Below are positions 53,289-62,212 of a DNA stretch of 64,000 nucleotides, piece by piece. How positions within the stretch are numbered: the first letter of the stretch is position 1; each line of letters opens with the position of its first letter. The stretch lies in the NCBI RefSeq assembly GCF_044377145.1, contig NZ_JBILJQ010000009.1:1-64000 (forward strand), given 5' to 3'. Position numbers and translations under genes: made by a program. Below the pieces are notes generated by a model, which ran no database searches, was not told where the DNA came from, and saw nothing but the letters and a program-made list of their open reading frames with translations. The DNA is from Aquimonas sp044377145. GTDB taxonomy: Bacteria; Pseudomonadota; Gammaproteobacteria; Xanthomonadales; Xanthomonadaceae.

Positions 53289-55562
53289 ATGTTCAGCAAA
53301 GATCTCGAGTTCAGCATCGGCCAGTGCTACAAGCAGGCTCGTGAAGCGCGGCATGAATTCATGACCGTGGAGCACCTGCTGCTTTCGCTGCTGGAGAATC
53401 CGTCAGCCGTGGCCGTGCTTCGCGCCTGCGGCGCAGACCTGACCCGGCTGGGGCAGGAGTTGCGCAACATCATCCAGGAGACGGTTCCGGTTCTGGCATC
53501 GGAGGACACCCGCGACACGCAGCCAACCCTGGGCTTCCAGCGGGTGCTGCAGCGCGCGGTCTACCACGTGCAGTCGTCGGGTCGAAAGGAAGTCACCGGC
53601 GCCAATGTGTTGGTGGCGATCTTCGGTGAGAAAGACTCGCACGCGGTGTATTTCCTCGGCCAGCAGGAGATCGCCCGGCTGGATGTCGTGAACTACATCA
53701 GCCATGGCGTCGCGAAGCTGTCCAGCGACCAGCCCAAGCCCTCCGAACCGGAAGCGCAGAAAGACCCGGAAGGCGAAGACCCGAAGTCGAATCCGCTCGC
53801 CGAGTACGCCGCCAACCTCAACGAACTGGCCAAGCAGGGCAAGATCGATCCGCTGATTGGCCGCGCCGACGAAATCGAGCGCACGATCCAGGTGCTGTGC
53901 CGTCGAAGGAAAAACAATCCTTTGCTGGTCGGTGAAGCCGGCGTCGGAAAAACGGCGCTTGCCGAAGGTCTGGCCAAGCGCATCGTCGATGGCGAAGTGC
54001 CCGAGGTGCTGGCCGAAGCGACCATCTACGCGCTTGACCTGGGCGCCCTGGTCGCAGGTACCAAGTACCGCGGCGATTTCGAAAAGCGCCTGAAGGCGGT
54101 GTTGGCCCAGCTCAAGAAGGAACCGGGCTCGATTCTGTTCATCGACGAGATCCACACCATCATCGGCGCCGGCTCGGCCTCGGGTGGCACGATGGATGCG
54201 TCCAACCTGATCAAGCCGGTGCTGGCTTCCGGCGAGCTGCGCTGCATCGGCTCGACCACCTTCCAGGAATACCGCGGCGTGTTCGAGAAGGACCGCGCCT
54301 TGGCTCGGCGCTTCCAGAAGATCGACATCGTCGAGCCGTCGGTCGCGGATGCCGTTGCGATCCTGAATGGCCTGAAGACCAAGTTCGAAGAGCACCACCG
54401 GGTCGAGTACGCCGGCGATGCGTTGCAGGCTGCGGTGGATCTCTCGGTCAAGCATATCGGCGATCGCCTGCTGCCCGACAAGGCGATCGACGTGATCGAC
54501 GAGGCCGGCGCACGTCAGCGCCTGCTGCCTGAAGGTCAGCGCAAGGCGGTGATCGACGTCGCCGAGATCGAGTACATCATCGCCCGCATGGCGCGCATTC
54601 CGGCCAAGCAGGTCTCGGCTTCCGACCGGGATGTGCTGCGCAATCTCGACCGCAATCTGAAGATGGTGGTGTTCGGCCAGGACGAGGCAATCGACACCCT
54701 GGCGGCGGCGATCAAAATGGCGCGCTCTGGCTTGGCCAATCCCGACAAGCCGATCGGCAGTTTCCTGTTCGCCGGCCCGACCGGTGTCGGCAAGACCGAA
54801 GTCACCCGTCAGCTCGCGATGCAGTTGGGTATCGAGCTGGTGCGCTTCGACATGTCCGAGTACATGGAAGCGCACTCGGTCAGTCGTCTGATCGGCGCGC
54901 CTCCCGGCTACGTGGGCTTCGACCAGGGCGGCCTGTTGACCGAGAAAGTGGTCAAGACACCGCACTGCGTGCTGCTGCTGGACGAAATCGAGAAGGCGCA
55001 TCCGGATGTGTTCAACATCCTGCTGCAGGTGATGGACCGCGGCACCCTGACCGATACCAACGGTCGCGAGGCCAACTTCCGCAACGTGATCGTAGTGATG
55101 ACCACCAATGCCGGTGCCGCTCAGGCGGCCCGACGCAGCATCGGCTTCGTCGAGCAGAACCATGCCACCGACGCGATGGAGGTCATCCGCAAGGCGTTCT
55201 CGCCCGAGTTCCGCAACCGGCTTGATGCCATCGTGCAGTTCGGCGGCTTGGATTTCGAACACATTCTGCGCGTGGTCGACAAGTTCATCATCGAGCTCGA
55301 AACCCAGCTGCAGGACAAGCACGTGGTGCTGAGTGTTGATCCTGAAGCCCGGCGCTGGCTGGCGCAGAACGGCTTCGACCCGCAGATGGGCGCGCGGCCG
55401 ATGGCTCGGGTGATCCAGGAGCAGGTCAAGCGGCCGCTCGCCGATGAGCTGCTGTTTGGCAAACTGGTCGGGGGCGGTCGCGTAACCGTGGGCGTGCGCG
55501 AAGGCCGGCTGACCGTGGACACCATGGAAGAGCCGAGCACTGAACTCAGCGTGGTCGAGTAG
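53289..55562 (+). CDS. clpA: ATP-dependent Clp protease ATP-binding subunit ClpA
   Basis: 757 residues, full length. N-domain (1-145), a charged linker with proline (150-175), then AAA-1 with GEAGVGKT (215-222) and AAA-2 with FAGPTGVGKT. The ClpP-binding IGF loop is visible in RRSIGFVEQN. It unfolds and feeds proteins into ClpP. The start at MFSKDLEF fits E. coli ClpA. clpS precedes it. Confidence 0.98.
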   Translation: MFSKDLEFSIGQCYKQAREARHEFMTVEHLLLSLLENPSAVAVLRACGADLTRLGQELRNIIQETVPVLASEDTRDTQPTLGFQRVLQRAVYHVQSSGRKEVTGANVLVAIFGEKDSHAVYFLGQQEIARLDVVNYISHGVAKLSSDQPKPSEPEAQKDPEGEDPKSNPLAEYAANLNELAKQGKIDPLIGRADEIERTIQVLCRRRKNNPLLVGEAGVGKTALAEGLAKRIVDGEVPEVLAEATIYALDLGALVAGTKYRGDFEKRLKAVLAQLKKEPGSILFIDEIHTIIGAGSASGGTMDASNLIKPVLASGELRCIGSTTFQEYRGVFEKDRALARRFQKIDIVEPSVADAVAILNGLKTKFEEHHRVEYAGDALQAAVDLSVKHIGDRLLPDKAIDVIDEAGARQRLLPEGQRKAVIDVAEIEYIIARMARIPAKQVSASDRDVLRNLDRNLKMVVFGQDEAIDTLAAAIKMARSGLANPDKPIGSFLFAGPTGVGKTEVTRQLAMQLGIELVRFDMSEYMEAHSVSRLIGAPPGYVGFDQGGLLTEKVVKTPHCVLLLDEIEKAHPDVFNILLQVMDRGTLTDTNGREANFRNVIVVMTTNAGAAQAARRSIGFVEQNHATDAMEVIRKAFSPEFRNRLDAIVQFGGLDFEHILRVVDKFIIELETQLQDKHVVLSVDPEARRWLAQNGFDPQMGARPMARVIQEQVKRPLADELLFGKLVGGGRVTVGVREGRLTVDTMEEPSTELSVVE

Positions 55563-55640
55563 GTCGCCGCCGAGGCTACTTGCTGCAGCAGTAGCTTGGG
55601 ACTACCCTCGTCGGGTTACTGACGCGCTGGGCACGAATGA

Positions 55641-57518
55641 GTGCCCAGCGCCCTCTCGCCGGAGATCGCTGACTTGTTTCGATCCACCCACCGGTATGCG
55701 CGCGCGTGCGTCGGCGCCTGCCTGATTGCGATCTCCTCGGTGCTGCTTGCAGGCACGCCCGATTTGACCGCCCGCGGCTCGCAGCCGGGGTTGACCCATC
55801 CGCTGGAAGACTCCGGCAACTGCACCGGCTGCCACGCGGGCGGCCCGATCGAGTTCCACTATCCGGCCACCAGCTGGAAGGGCTCGATGATGGCGAACGC
55901 CGGGCGAGACCCGGTGTTCTGGGCCGCGCTCGACGTTGCCAACGCCGACGGCGAGAGCCTCGGGGTGCCGGGCGTCGGTGATTGGTGTCTACGCTGCCAT
56001 GTTCCGGAAGGCTGGTTCGGCGGCCGCGTGAGCAAGACAACCAGCGGCGGCCGGGTCGACGGCGCGGACGGCTGTCTGCTGCAGGGTGATCACGATGATC
56101 CGCCCGGCTTTGGCAATGACTACTCAGGCATCGGCTGCCATTTCTGCCACCGCGTCGAGCCCAAGGGCCCCGCAGGCGAGCCGAACTTTCTTGAGAGTGG
56201 CGACATCTGGATCGACGATCTGGCCTGCGCGACCGGTAGTGGCCCCTGCCGCGCCGGCCCCTACGACTACAGCGACGGCACCAGCCCGCCACCGCACGCG
56301 TGGAAGAAGTCCGAGCACATTTCAAGCAGCGAGATGTGCGGCAGCTGCCACAACGTCACCTCGCCTCTCAACAATGGCGTTCCGGTGCGCACCCTGATTT
56401 CTCCAGCCGGCATAGACACCGGAATCGCGTTCCCGATTGAACGCACCTACACGGAGTGGCTGAAGAGCGACTACGGCACGGCCCTGTTCGCAGACGGTCT
56501 CGAGGCGGTGCCGGTGCAGAATCAGCCCGGCGTGAACGTGAAGCGCCAGCAGACCTGCCAGGACTGTCACATGGAGATCGCTCGCAGCGAAGACCCGCAA
56601 GAGCAATTCCTCGGCTGCTTCTTCGGGCCCAACCGCAACGGCAAGCTGTCGATCCACAACTTCTCCGGGGCAAATACCTGGGTTCCGAAGATTCTCAAGG
56701 GCGAGTTCCCCAGTCTGGGTCTGGATGAGGCCTTCGATCAGGCGGTGCAGTGGTCGACCGAGCTGCTGACCGAGCGCACCGCAACCATCGTGACGCGCGC
56801 GACGCGCAGCGGCGACGGTCAGGCCTTGGCCATCGAGGTTGAGGTCACCAATCTTTCAGGCCACAAGCTGCCAACCGGATACTCGGAAGGGCGGCGGATG
56901 TGGATCGAGCTTGAAGTGCGCGATGCTGGCGGCGCCGTGATATACAGCAATGGCGCGTGGAATCCGGCAACCGGTGAGCTGCAGCGCGACGCGCAGACCC
57001 GCGTCTACGAGATCAAGCAGGGCATCTGGGACCCGCAATCGGGTCAGTGCAAGATCACCGATGCGCAGGGCAGGGCGGTTTTCCATTTCGTCCGCAACAA
57101 CTGCGTCGCCAAGGACAATCGCATCCCACCGCTGGGCTTCACCGGCGGCGGCGACATCGAGGTTGCGCCGGTTGCTGCCGTGTACCCGCCCGAGCGGCCG
57201 GGCTCGAATCGGCTGCGAAATGTCGATGTGGTCAGCGTGACCGCGCCGATTGCAGGCGCACAGGGCGCGCTGACCATTCGGTCGCGCCTGCATTATCAGA
57301 CCGCCAGCAAGGAGTACATCGAGTTCTTGAGAGATCAGGCCGTGGAGCGCGGATTCCCGGCAGAGAACACTCTGTGTGCCGATGGCCCGGGGCGACCGTT
57401 CGACGTCGGCCCGCAAGCCCAGAGCCGCGGTGCCTATCTGTATTCGCTGTGGTCGAACCCCAGCTACGGCCGCTCGCCGCCGGTGATGGTGGACAGCGCG
57501 CAGGTCGTGCTGCCCTGA
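55641..57518 (+). CDS. Exported five-haem c-type cytochrome
   Basis: 625 residues starting GTG (55641) or possibly TTG 55674; no ATG fits. A signal segment (about 18-38) directs export. Five CxxCH haem sites lie at 61-65 (CTGCH), 116-120 (CLRCH), 166-170 (CHFCH), 233-237 (CGSCH) and 306-310 (CQDCH). Residues 330-625 hold no haem and include a beta-sandwich segment (LSGHKLPTGYSEGRRMWIEL). It resembles cytochrome c554-type periplasmic redox proteins, function unassigned. It is inserted between clpA and infA, where related genomes have these genes adjacent. Confidence 0.85.
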   Translation: MPSALSPEIADLFRSTHRYARACVGACLIAISSVLLAGTPDLTARGSQPGLTHPLEDSGNCTGCHAGGPIEFHYPATSWKGSMMANAGRDPVFWAALDVANADGESLGVPGVGDWCLRCHVPEGWFGGRVSKTTSGGRVDGADGCLLQGDHDDPPGFGNDYSGIGCHFCHRVEPKGPAGEPNFLESGDIWIDDLACATGSGPCRAGPYDYSDGTSPPPHAWKKSEHISSSEMCGSCHNVTSPLNNGVPVRTLISPAGIDTGIAFPIERTYTEWLKSDYGTALFADGLEAVPVQNQPGVNVKRQQTCQDCHMEIARSEDPQEQFLGCFFGPNRNGKLSIHNFSGANTWVPKILKGEFPSLGLDEAFDQAVQWSTELLTERTATIVTRATRSGDGQALAIEVEVTNLSGHKLPTGYSEGRRMWIELEVRDAGGAVIYSNGAWNPATGELQRDAQTRVYEIKQGIWDPQSGQCKITDAQGRAVFHFVRNNCVAKDNRIPPLGFTGGGDIEVAPVAAVYPPERPGSNRLRNVDVVSVTAPIAGAQGALTIRSRLHYQTASKEYIEFLRDQAVERGFPAENTLCADGPGRPFDVGPQAQSRGAYLYSLWSNPSYGRSPPVMVDSAQVVLP

Positions 57519-57619
57519 CTTCTGCGCAGATGTTTCTCTCAACGTGACGCGGAGCACGTCATCTGCCGCGAAGTCGCTACATTGTGAAAGGCTGAAGACC
57601 ATTTGAATCGAGGGATGCG

Positions 57620-59659
57620 ATGCGCCAGTTGAAGTTCGTGTTGGGTTTGGTGGTCGCGCTGGGCGTGCCAGCTGCGCATGCTGTGGAAGATGTGAAGCCT
57701 GTGGCAGAGGCAAGCCAGCAATGGACAGTCTGGGGCGGCGAGCTGCGCTTCAACTGGAACCGGGACCTGATGTCCGACCTCGGTTTCCAGGTGGGCGCCG
57801 CTAGCCAGCGATTGGCTGTTGGCGACACTCCGCATATCGAGCGCGTTGCGTTGCGTGAAGCCGCCGGGCTTGAAATCCGGGTACGGAATTCGTTTGATTT
57901 CGCAGGCTTCGCTGGCGGACGGCTGCAGGCGCGTGGCGGCTTCGTTCTCGATTCCGCCAAGCTCACTATCGACCTGCGTGAGCTCGTGCTGCGTCCGGCC
58001 AAGGACAGTGCGCTTGGGCTGGACCTGATCGGCGCGGACGGCGAGGCCTGGTTCTACATCGATCGGCTGATGTACAAGCTGGAGGGCGGCGATTCTCCCC
58101 AGCTCAGCGTTCGCGCAATGGATCTTCGGATCAGCCCGCAGTTGGCAGCGCGCCTGGGTGATGCGCAGCTGGCCGGTTGGGTGGTTGCCGGTCTGGAAAT
58201 GTACTCGCGTGTCGCAACGCCAGGCGCCGTCGTGGCCGCGCCGCAGGGCAGCAGCAAGTGGCACGGCACCGCCGCCCCGAACGGTGGGGTCTACGAGGCC
58301 GACGTGTTCATGCAGAGCTTCACCATGCAGTACACGCGCAAGCAGGCTGCCGCGGACGGCCCCGGCGGTCAAAATGGCGGCCTGGTGGTTTTCACGCCGA
58401 GCTCGACCCTGCGCAACAACCGCGGCACCGGCAACCTGGATGAGGCCAATCTCGCCAACCCGCTGCTCGCCACCGTCCCCGGCGACCCGCTGGGCACCAG
58501 TAGCGCGCGCTATGCGGCCGACGTTCCCTGGTACACCAAGTTCACAGGCAACTTCGCCCCGTACTCGAACGATCAGCATCCCTACTTGATTTGGAATCTG
58601 TATCGCGTGGACGCCACCGGGCGGATCGAGCAGGTGGGGCGTTCAGGCGTCAAGCACGCTTGGCTGACCACCAATAGCCCCTGCGACATCAACCCCGGCG
58701 ACAACCACGTGCTCGGCCGCGGTTGTGTCGACACGTACGGCACCGGCAACAACGACAACATCAATGATCTGGGTCCGCGCGGTGAGATCATCCCTGCAAG
58801 CGGGATCTGGGGACGGTGCGGGTCGGTCCACGACAGAAATTGTGATGGCGCGCGCGACAACGGTTCCCCGTGTTCCAACGTTGCCGGTAGCGATTGCGCG
58901 ACGTTCGCCTTTCGCCTGCCGGTGCGCGAAGAGTTCATCGATACCACGACCAACGCCGGCGCGACGTACTTTGCCGAGTCCTGGTACCTCGTTCGCGATG
59001 ACATCAACATCCTCAACACGATGCAGTCGAGCCCGGTCAGCTTCAACTGGACGGGTAGCGCCTGGGCCATCAACAACTCGAATCCCCTGCGACTGGGTCC
59101 CGCCCTCGGTCGCTGGGTCGCGCCCGGCACTGCTCAGCCCAACGAACGCAGCGTCGACGTCAAGACAGCCGAGGGAAATCTGCGCGTAGCGCTGCGGGTG
59201 AACGACCTCGGCAATGGCCAGTACCGCTACGACTATGCTGTGATGAACCTCGACTTCGCGCGTGCTGTGACCGAGGGCGCCGAGCCCAATCTGCGGGTGT
59301 TGCGCAATAACGGCTTCAACCGATTTGAGTTGTCGTTCCCGGCTGCGGCGAATCTGGTGTCCACCGAGTTCGCTGACGGCGATGGCGATGCCAACAACAA
59401 CTGGGCCGCCACTCGCGTGGGTTCAAGCATTGTGTGGGCGGCGACTGGCACCTCGACCGCGCCGGTCAACCCGCTGAACTGGGGCACGATGTTCCGGTTC
59501 TCGGTGACCACCACTGAGGCGCCGCAGTCAGGCAGCAGTGCGCTGGGTGTTGCCGAAGTGGGTTCGCCTGCGTCCGTTAGCGTCCTTGGCCTGCTGGTAC
59601 CCGGTGTAACCAGCACCAGCCCCGACAGCGTGTTCTCGGACGGGTTCGAAACGCCGTAA
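57620..59659 (+). CDS. Large secreted protein of unknown function with DGFE C-terminal tail
   Basis: 679 residues with a signal peptide (MRQLKFVLGLVVALGVPAA, cut at AHA, residue 21). The mature part is beta-rich, with Asn/Gly-rich calcium-like loops (TGNNDNINDLG, DGDGDANNNW) and a cluster of Cys (348-420) that may be disulfide-bonded. The last nine residues, VFSDGFETP, match those of the CSLREA protein at 31059 almost exactly. No known catalytic domain seen. Follows the cytochrome gene by 101 bases on the same strand; both are probably extracytoplasmic. Confidence 0.8.
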   Translation: MRQLKFVLGLVVALGVPAAHAVEDVKPVAEASQQWTVWGGELRFNWNRDLMSDLGFQVGAASQRLAVGDTPHIERVALREAAGLEIRVRNSFDFAGFAGGRLQARGGFVLDSAKLTIDLRELVLRPAKDSALGLDLIGADGEAWFYIDRLMYKLEGGDSPQLSVRAMDLRISPQLAARLGDAQLAGWVVAGLEMYSRVATPGAVVAAPQGSSKWHGTAAPNGGVYEADVFMQSFTMQYTRKQAAADGPGGQNGGLVVFTPSSTLRNNRGTGNLDEANLANPLLATVPGDPLGTSSARYAADVPWYTKFTGNFAPYSNDQHPYLIWNLYRVDATGRIEQVGRSGVKHAWLTTNSPCDINPGDNHVLGRGCVDTYGTGNNDNINDLGPRGEIIPASGIWGRCGSVHDRNCDGARDNGSPCSNVAGSDCATFAFRLPVREEFIDTTTNAGATYFAESWYLVRDDINILNTMQSSPVSFNWTGSAWAINNSNPLRLGPALGRWVAPGTAQPNERSVDVKTAEGNLRVALRVNDLGNGQYRYDYAVMNLDFARAVTEGAEPNLRVLRNNGFNRFELSFPAAANLVSTEFADGDGDANNNWAATRVGSSIVWAATGTSTAPVNPLNWGTMFRFSVTTTEAPQSGSSALGVAEVGSPASVSVLGLLVPGVTSTSPDSVFSDGFETP

Positions 59660-59681
59660 AGGCGCGACACCCTGTGCTCAA

Positions 59682-59716
59682 CGCAGGAGTCTGGCCTCGA
59701 TGGCTGGGCTCCTGCG
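59682..59716 (+). terminator. Stem-loop after the DGFE protein gene
   Basis: CGCAGGAG (59682-59689) pairs with CTCCTGCG (59709-59716), and an inner GCC/GGC pair extends the hairpin. It is 22 bases after the stop at 59659. The following T-tract is weak. Confidence 0.5.
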
Positions 59717-59794
59717 GGGCGTTGTCGACATGGTTGGGAGATCGATTGATCTCGGCGCGCCGCATGCTCAATCACGAAAACCCCGAGACGACAA

Positions 59795-59820
59795 AAGCCC
59801 GACCTTGACCAGGCCGGGCT
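59795..59820 (-). terminator. Terminator downstream of infA
   Basis: AGCCCG/CGGGCT with a CCT/AGG extension forms a stem on the minus strand, followed by TTTTG. It lies about 125 bases after the infA stop, facing the DGFE gene; probably ends the infA transcript. Confidence 0.65.
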
Positions 59821-59944
59821 GTCACGCACGAGCGCGAAAGCAGATCACTCAATTTCTGATGAAGTGCGGTCAGACCGTTAGCAGCCAAGCTTTTCGCAAG
59901 CTGACCGATGTCAACCGGCCTCAACTGGAGCTGGATCGGGGGAG

Positions 59945-60163
59945 TTACTTCATGCGGTAGGTGATGCGACCTTTGGTGAGGTCGTAGGGGGTCATTTCGA
60001 CCTTCACCTTGTCACCGGTCAGGATGCGGATGTAGTTCTTGCGCATGCGACCCGAGATGTGGGCGGTGACCACGTGGCCGTTCTCAAGCTTCACGCGGAA
60101 AACAGTGTTGGGAAGTGTCTCCAACACAGTGCCTTCCATCTCGATGGAATCATCTTTGGACAT
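59945..60163 (-). CDS. infA: Translation initiation factor IF-1
   Basis: 72 residues, the exact IF-1 size. The OB-fold sequence from SKDDSIEMEGTVLETLPN and NGHVVTAHISGRMRKNYIRI to YDLTKGRITYR is unmistakable. It binds the ribosomal A site during initiation. Start at MSKDDS; earlier in-frame codons lack conservation. The 87-base gap to aat holds its promoter. Confidence 0.98.
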   Translation of the reverse strand: MSKDDSIEMEGTVLETLPNTVFRVKLENGHVVTAHISGRMRKNYIRILTGDKVKVEMTPYDLTKGRITYRMK

Positions 60164-60250
60164 TCGAACTCGTCGGTAGGGGGGCGGCTGCTGCCGCGGA
60201 CAAGGGGCGCATTCTGCCACGTAGGCCCGCTGCGGAGAAGCTCGGCAGTT

Positions 60251-60988
60251 TCAGTCGCTGCCGAGCGCACTGCAGGCAAGCTCGCCGAAGTGTTCAAGCC
60301 AACTGCCGGCGCCCTTGCCGCCGGTGGTCAGAGACTGCAGGGCAGACAGAAACTGAGGGCGCGGAATCGGCGCGAAACCCAGCGAGGCGAGATGTTCCGA
60401 CTCGACCTGGCCATCCAGCAGCGGCATGTCCCAGGCCTGCAGGCGCTGGCACAGGGACGCGATGACAAACTTCGAGGCACCACTGCGCAGGCTGAACATC
60501 GATTCGCCGAAGAACGTTTGACCCACGCAGATGCCGTACAGGCCGCCGATCAACTGACCGTCTTCCCAGGCTTCGATCGAATGTGCGTGCCCGCGTTGAT
60601 GCAGGTCGATATAGGCGCGACGCATTGCAGGCACGATCCAGGTGCCACGCTGGCCGCGCCGGGGCAGCCGCGCGCAGTGCTCGATCACGCTGGCGAAGTC
60701 GCGGTCTGCGGTCGCTGTCCAGCGCTGCTTGCGCAGCTCACGGCGGAAGCGGCGGCTCAGGTGCAGGGCATCGGTAGCGATAACCATGCGTGGGTCCGGG
60801 CACCACCACAGCGGCGGCTCGCCGGGCGAGAACCATGGAAAGATGCCCTGCGCATACGCGCGCAGCAGGCGCTCGGGTTCGAGCCCGCCGCCCCAGGCCA
60901 ATAGGCCGTTCGGATCACGCCACGCGCTCTCTGCAGGCGGGAACGGTGAGTCTTCCGAGGCCCCCAGTTCGGGCAGGCGCAGTCTCAC
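60251..60988 (-). CDS. aat: Leucyl/phenylalanyl-tRNA-protein transferase
   Basis: 245 residues from GTG 60988, which overlaps the stop of the preceding gene as GTGA. Motifs GLLAWGGGLEPERLLRAYAQG plus IFPWF, WWCPDPR, and GQLIGGLYGICVGQTFFGESMF are diagnostic. It attaches Leu or Phe to N-terminal Lys/Arg, making N-degrons for ClpS/ClpA, both in this window. A longer upstream open frame lacks homology. Confidence 0.95.
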   Translation of the reverse strand: MRLRLPELGASEDSPFPPAESAWRDPNGLLAWGGGLEPERLLRAYAQGIFPWFSPGEPPLWWCPDPRMVIATDALHLSRRFRRELRKQRWTATADRDFASVIEHCARLPRRGQRGTWIVPAMRRAYIDLHQRGHAHSIEAWEDGQLIGGLYGICVGQTFFGESMFSLRSGASKFVIASLCQRLQAWDMPLLDGQVESEHLASLGFAPIPRPQFLSALQSLTTGGKGAGSWLEHFGELACSALGSD

Positions 60989-62130
60989 GCAGCGGCCTCG
61001 TCGTTGCGGTATGGGCTGTGCGAAAGCAGCTCTGCGCGGTATCTCAACTGCCATTCGCGCTCACGCACGAGCGCATCGGCCACCGCGTCGTGAAACGCGG
61101 GTAGGGGCAGGTGATGGCTGGAATGGGTGACGGCTGGCAGAAAGCCGCGCGCCAGTTTGTGCTCGCCTTGTGCGCCCGGTTCGAAGCACTGCAGACCCTC
61201 GCGCAGACAGTACTCGATGCCCTGGTAGTAGCAGCACTCGAAGTGCAGGCCGGGAATGTCCTCGAAACATCCCCAGTAGCGCCCGTACAGAGTGTTGCTG
61301 GAGCGCAGGCACACAGCTGCAGCGATGACGTCACCCGCGCGCTCGGCCAGGACCAGCACCAGACCGCGTCCGAGCCGGGTGGCCAAGTGCTGGAAGAAGC
61401 CCAGATTCAGTGCCGGATGGTTGCCCTTCTGATCGAACGTACGCGCGTACAGCTGATGCGCCGTGGCGATCTCGGCGTGGCTCGCTTCGTCGCCGTGGAC
61501 GATCCGCAGCGAGACCCCGGCTGCGGCGACCTGTGCGCGCTCCTGACGGATGTTCTTGCGCTTCTTGGCCTGCAGCGTGGCAAGGAAGGCATCGAAGCTC
61601 GCGTGCCCCGCGTTGTTCCAGTGGAACTGCAGATCGGAGCGCGCCAGCCAAGCCGGTGACGCGACTTCATCCGCGCGATGGAAGTTGATGTGCGCGCTCG
61701 ACAGCGAGTAGCGTCGGCAGAAATCCTGCAGCGCCTTCAGCAGGACCGCGCGAAGTTCGTTGCGACCGGCAACCAGCAGCCGCGGCCCGCTCACCGGCGA
61801 ATAGGGCACCGCCACCAGCAGTTTCGGGAAGTAGTCCATACCTGCGCGGTGGTAGGCGTCGGCCCAGGCGTGGTCGAACACGAACTCGCCGTGTGAGTTG
61901 GTTTTGAGATAGGCCGGCGCCGCCGCCACCAGCTCACCGGTCGTGGACTCGATCAGCAGGTGGTTTGGCGTCCATCCGTAACGGGGGTCCAGGCAGCCAG
62001 TCTGCTCCAGACCGCTCAGGAAGGCATGCGAGGTGAACGGGTCATCCTCACCGCGCAGTGCATCCCAGGCCGCGGGGTCGACGGCGGCGAGTTCGGTGAC
62101 GAAGCGGATCTGCAGCGCCATGTGGGTCAT
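60985..62130 (-). CDS. FemAB-like acyltransferase (GNAT superfamily, PF04339)
   Basis: 381 residues. Twin acyltransferase-like halves with FTSHAFLSGLEQTGCL, AYLKTNSHGEFVFDHAWADAY, and GCFEDIPGLHFECCYYQGIEYC plus EPGAQGEHKLARGF near the C-terminus, as in the peptidogalycan-type FemAB_like (DUF482) family. These proteins are related to aminoacyl-tRNA-dependent ligases. Coupled to aat, which also uses aminoacyl-tRNA, by GTGA. Substrate unknown. Confidence 0.87.
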   Translation of the reverse strand: MTHMALQIRFVTELAAVDPAAWDALRGEDDPFTSHAFLSGLEQTGCLDPRYGWTPNHLLIESTTGELVAAAPAYLKTNSHGEFVFDHAWADAYHRAGMDYFPKLLVAVPYSPVSGPRLLVAGRNELRAVLLKALQDFCRRYSLSSAHINFHRADEVASPAWLARSDLQFHWNNAGHASFDAFLATLQAKKRKNIRQERAQVAAAGVSLRIVHGDEASHAEIATAHQLYARTFDQKGNHPALNLGFFQHLATRLGRGLVLVLAERAGDVIAAAVCLRSSNTLYGRYWGCFEDIPGLHFECCYYQGIEYCLREGLQCFEPGAQGEHKLARGFLPAVTHSSHHLPLPAFHDAVADALVREREWQLRYRAELLSHSPYRNDEAAA

Positions 62131-62179
62131 GCCTTGGAAAACGCGCCACGAGCCTGTCCAAGCGGCCGTCAGTGGACAG

Positions 62180-62205
62180 TGAGCGGGCGCAGGTGCGGCC
62201 GCTCA
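62180..62205 (-). terminator. Hairpin after trxB
   Basis: TGAGCGG/CCGCTCA with an inner CGCA/TGCG pair, starting 8 bases after the trxB stop at 62213. The stem has one mismatch and no T-run, so it may only slow or bind RNA polymerase. Confidence 0.4.
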
Positions 62206-62212
62206 CGCATCT

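Noticed and set aside
53403..55322. 639-residue minus-strand frame across clpA
   Set aside because: It is antisense to an unmistakable ClpA gene with no independent homology.
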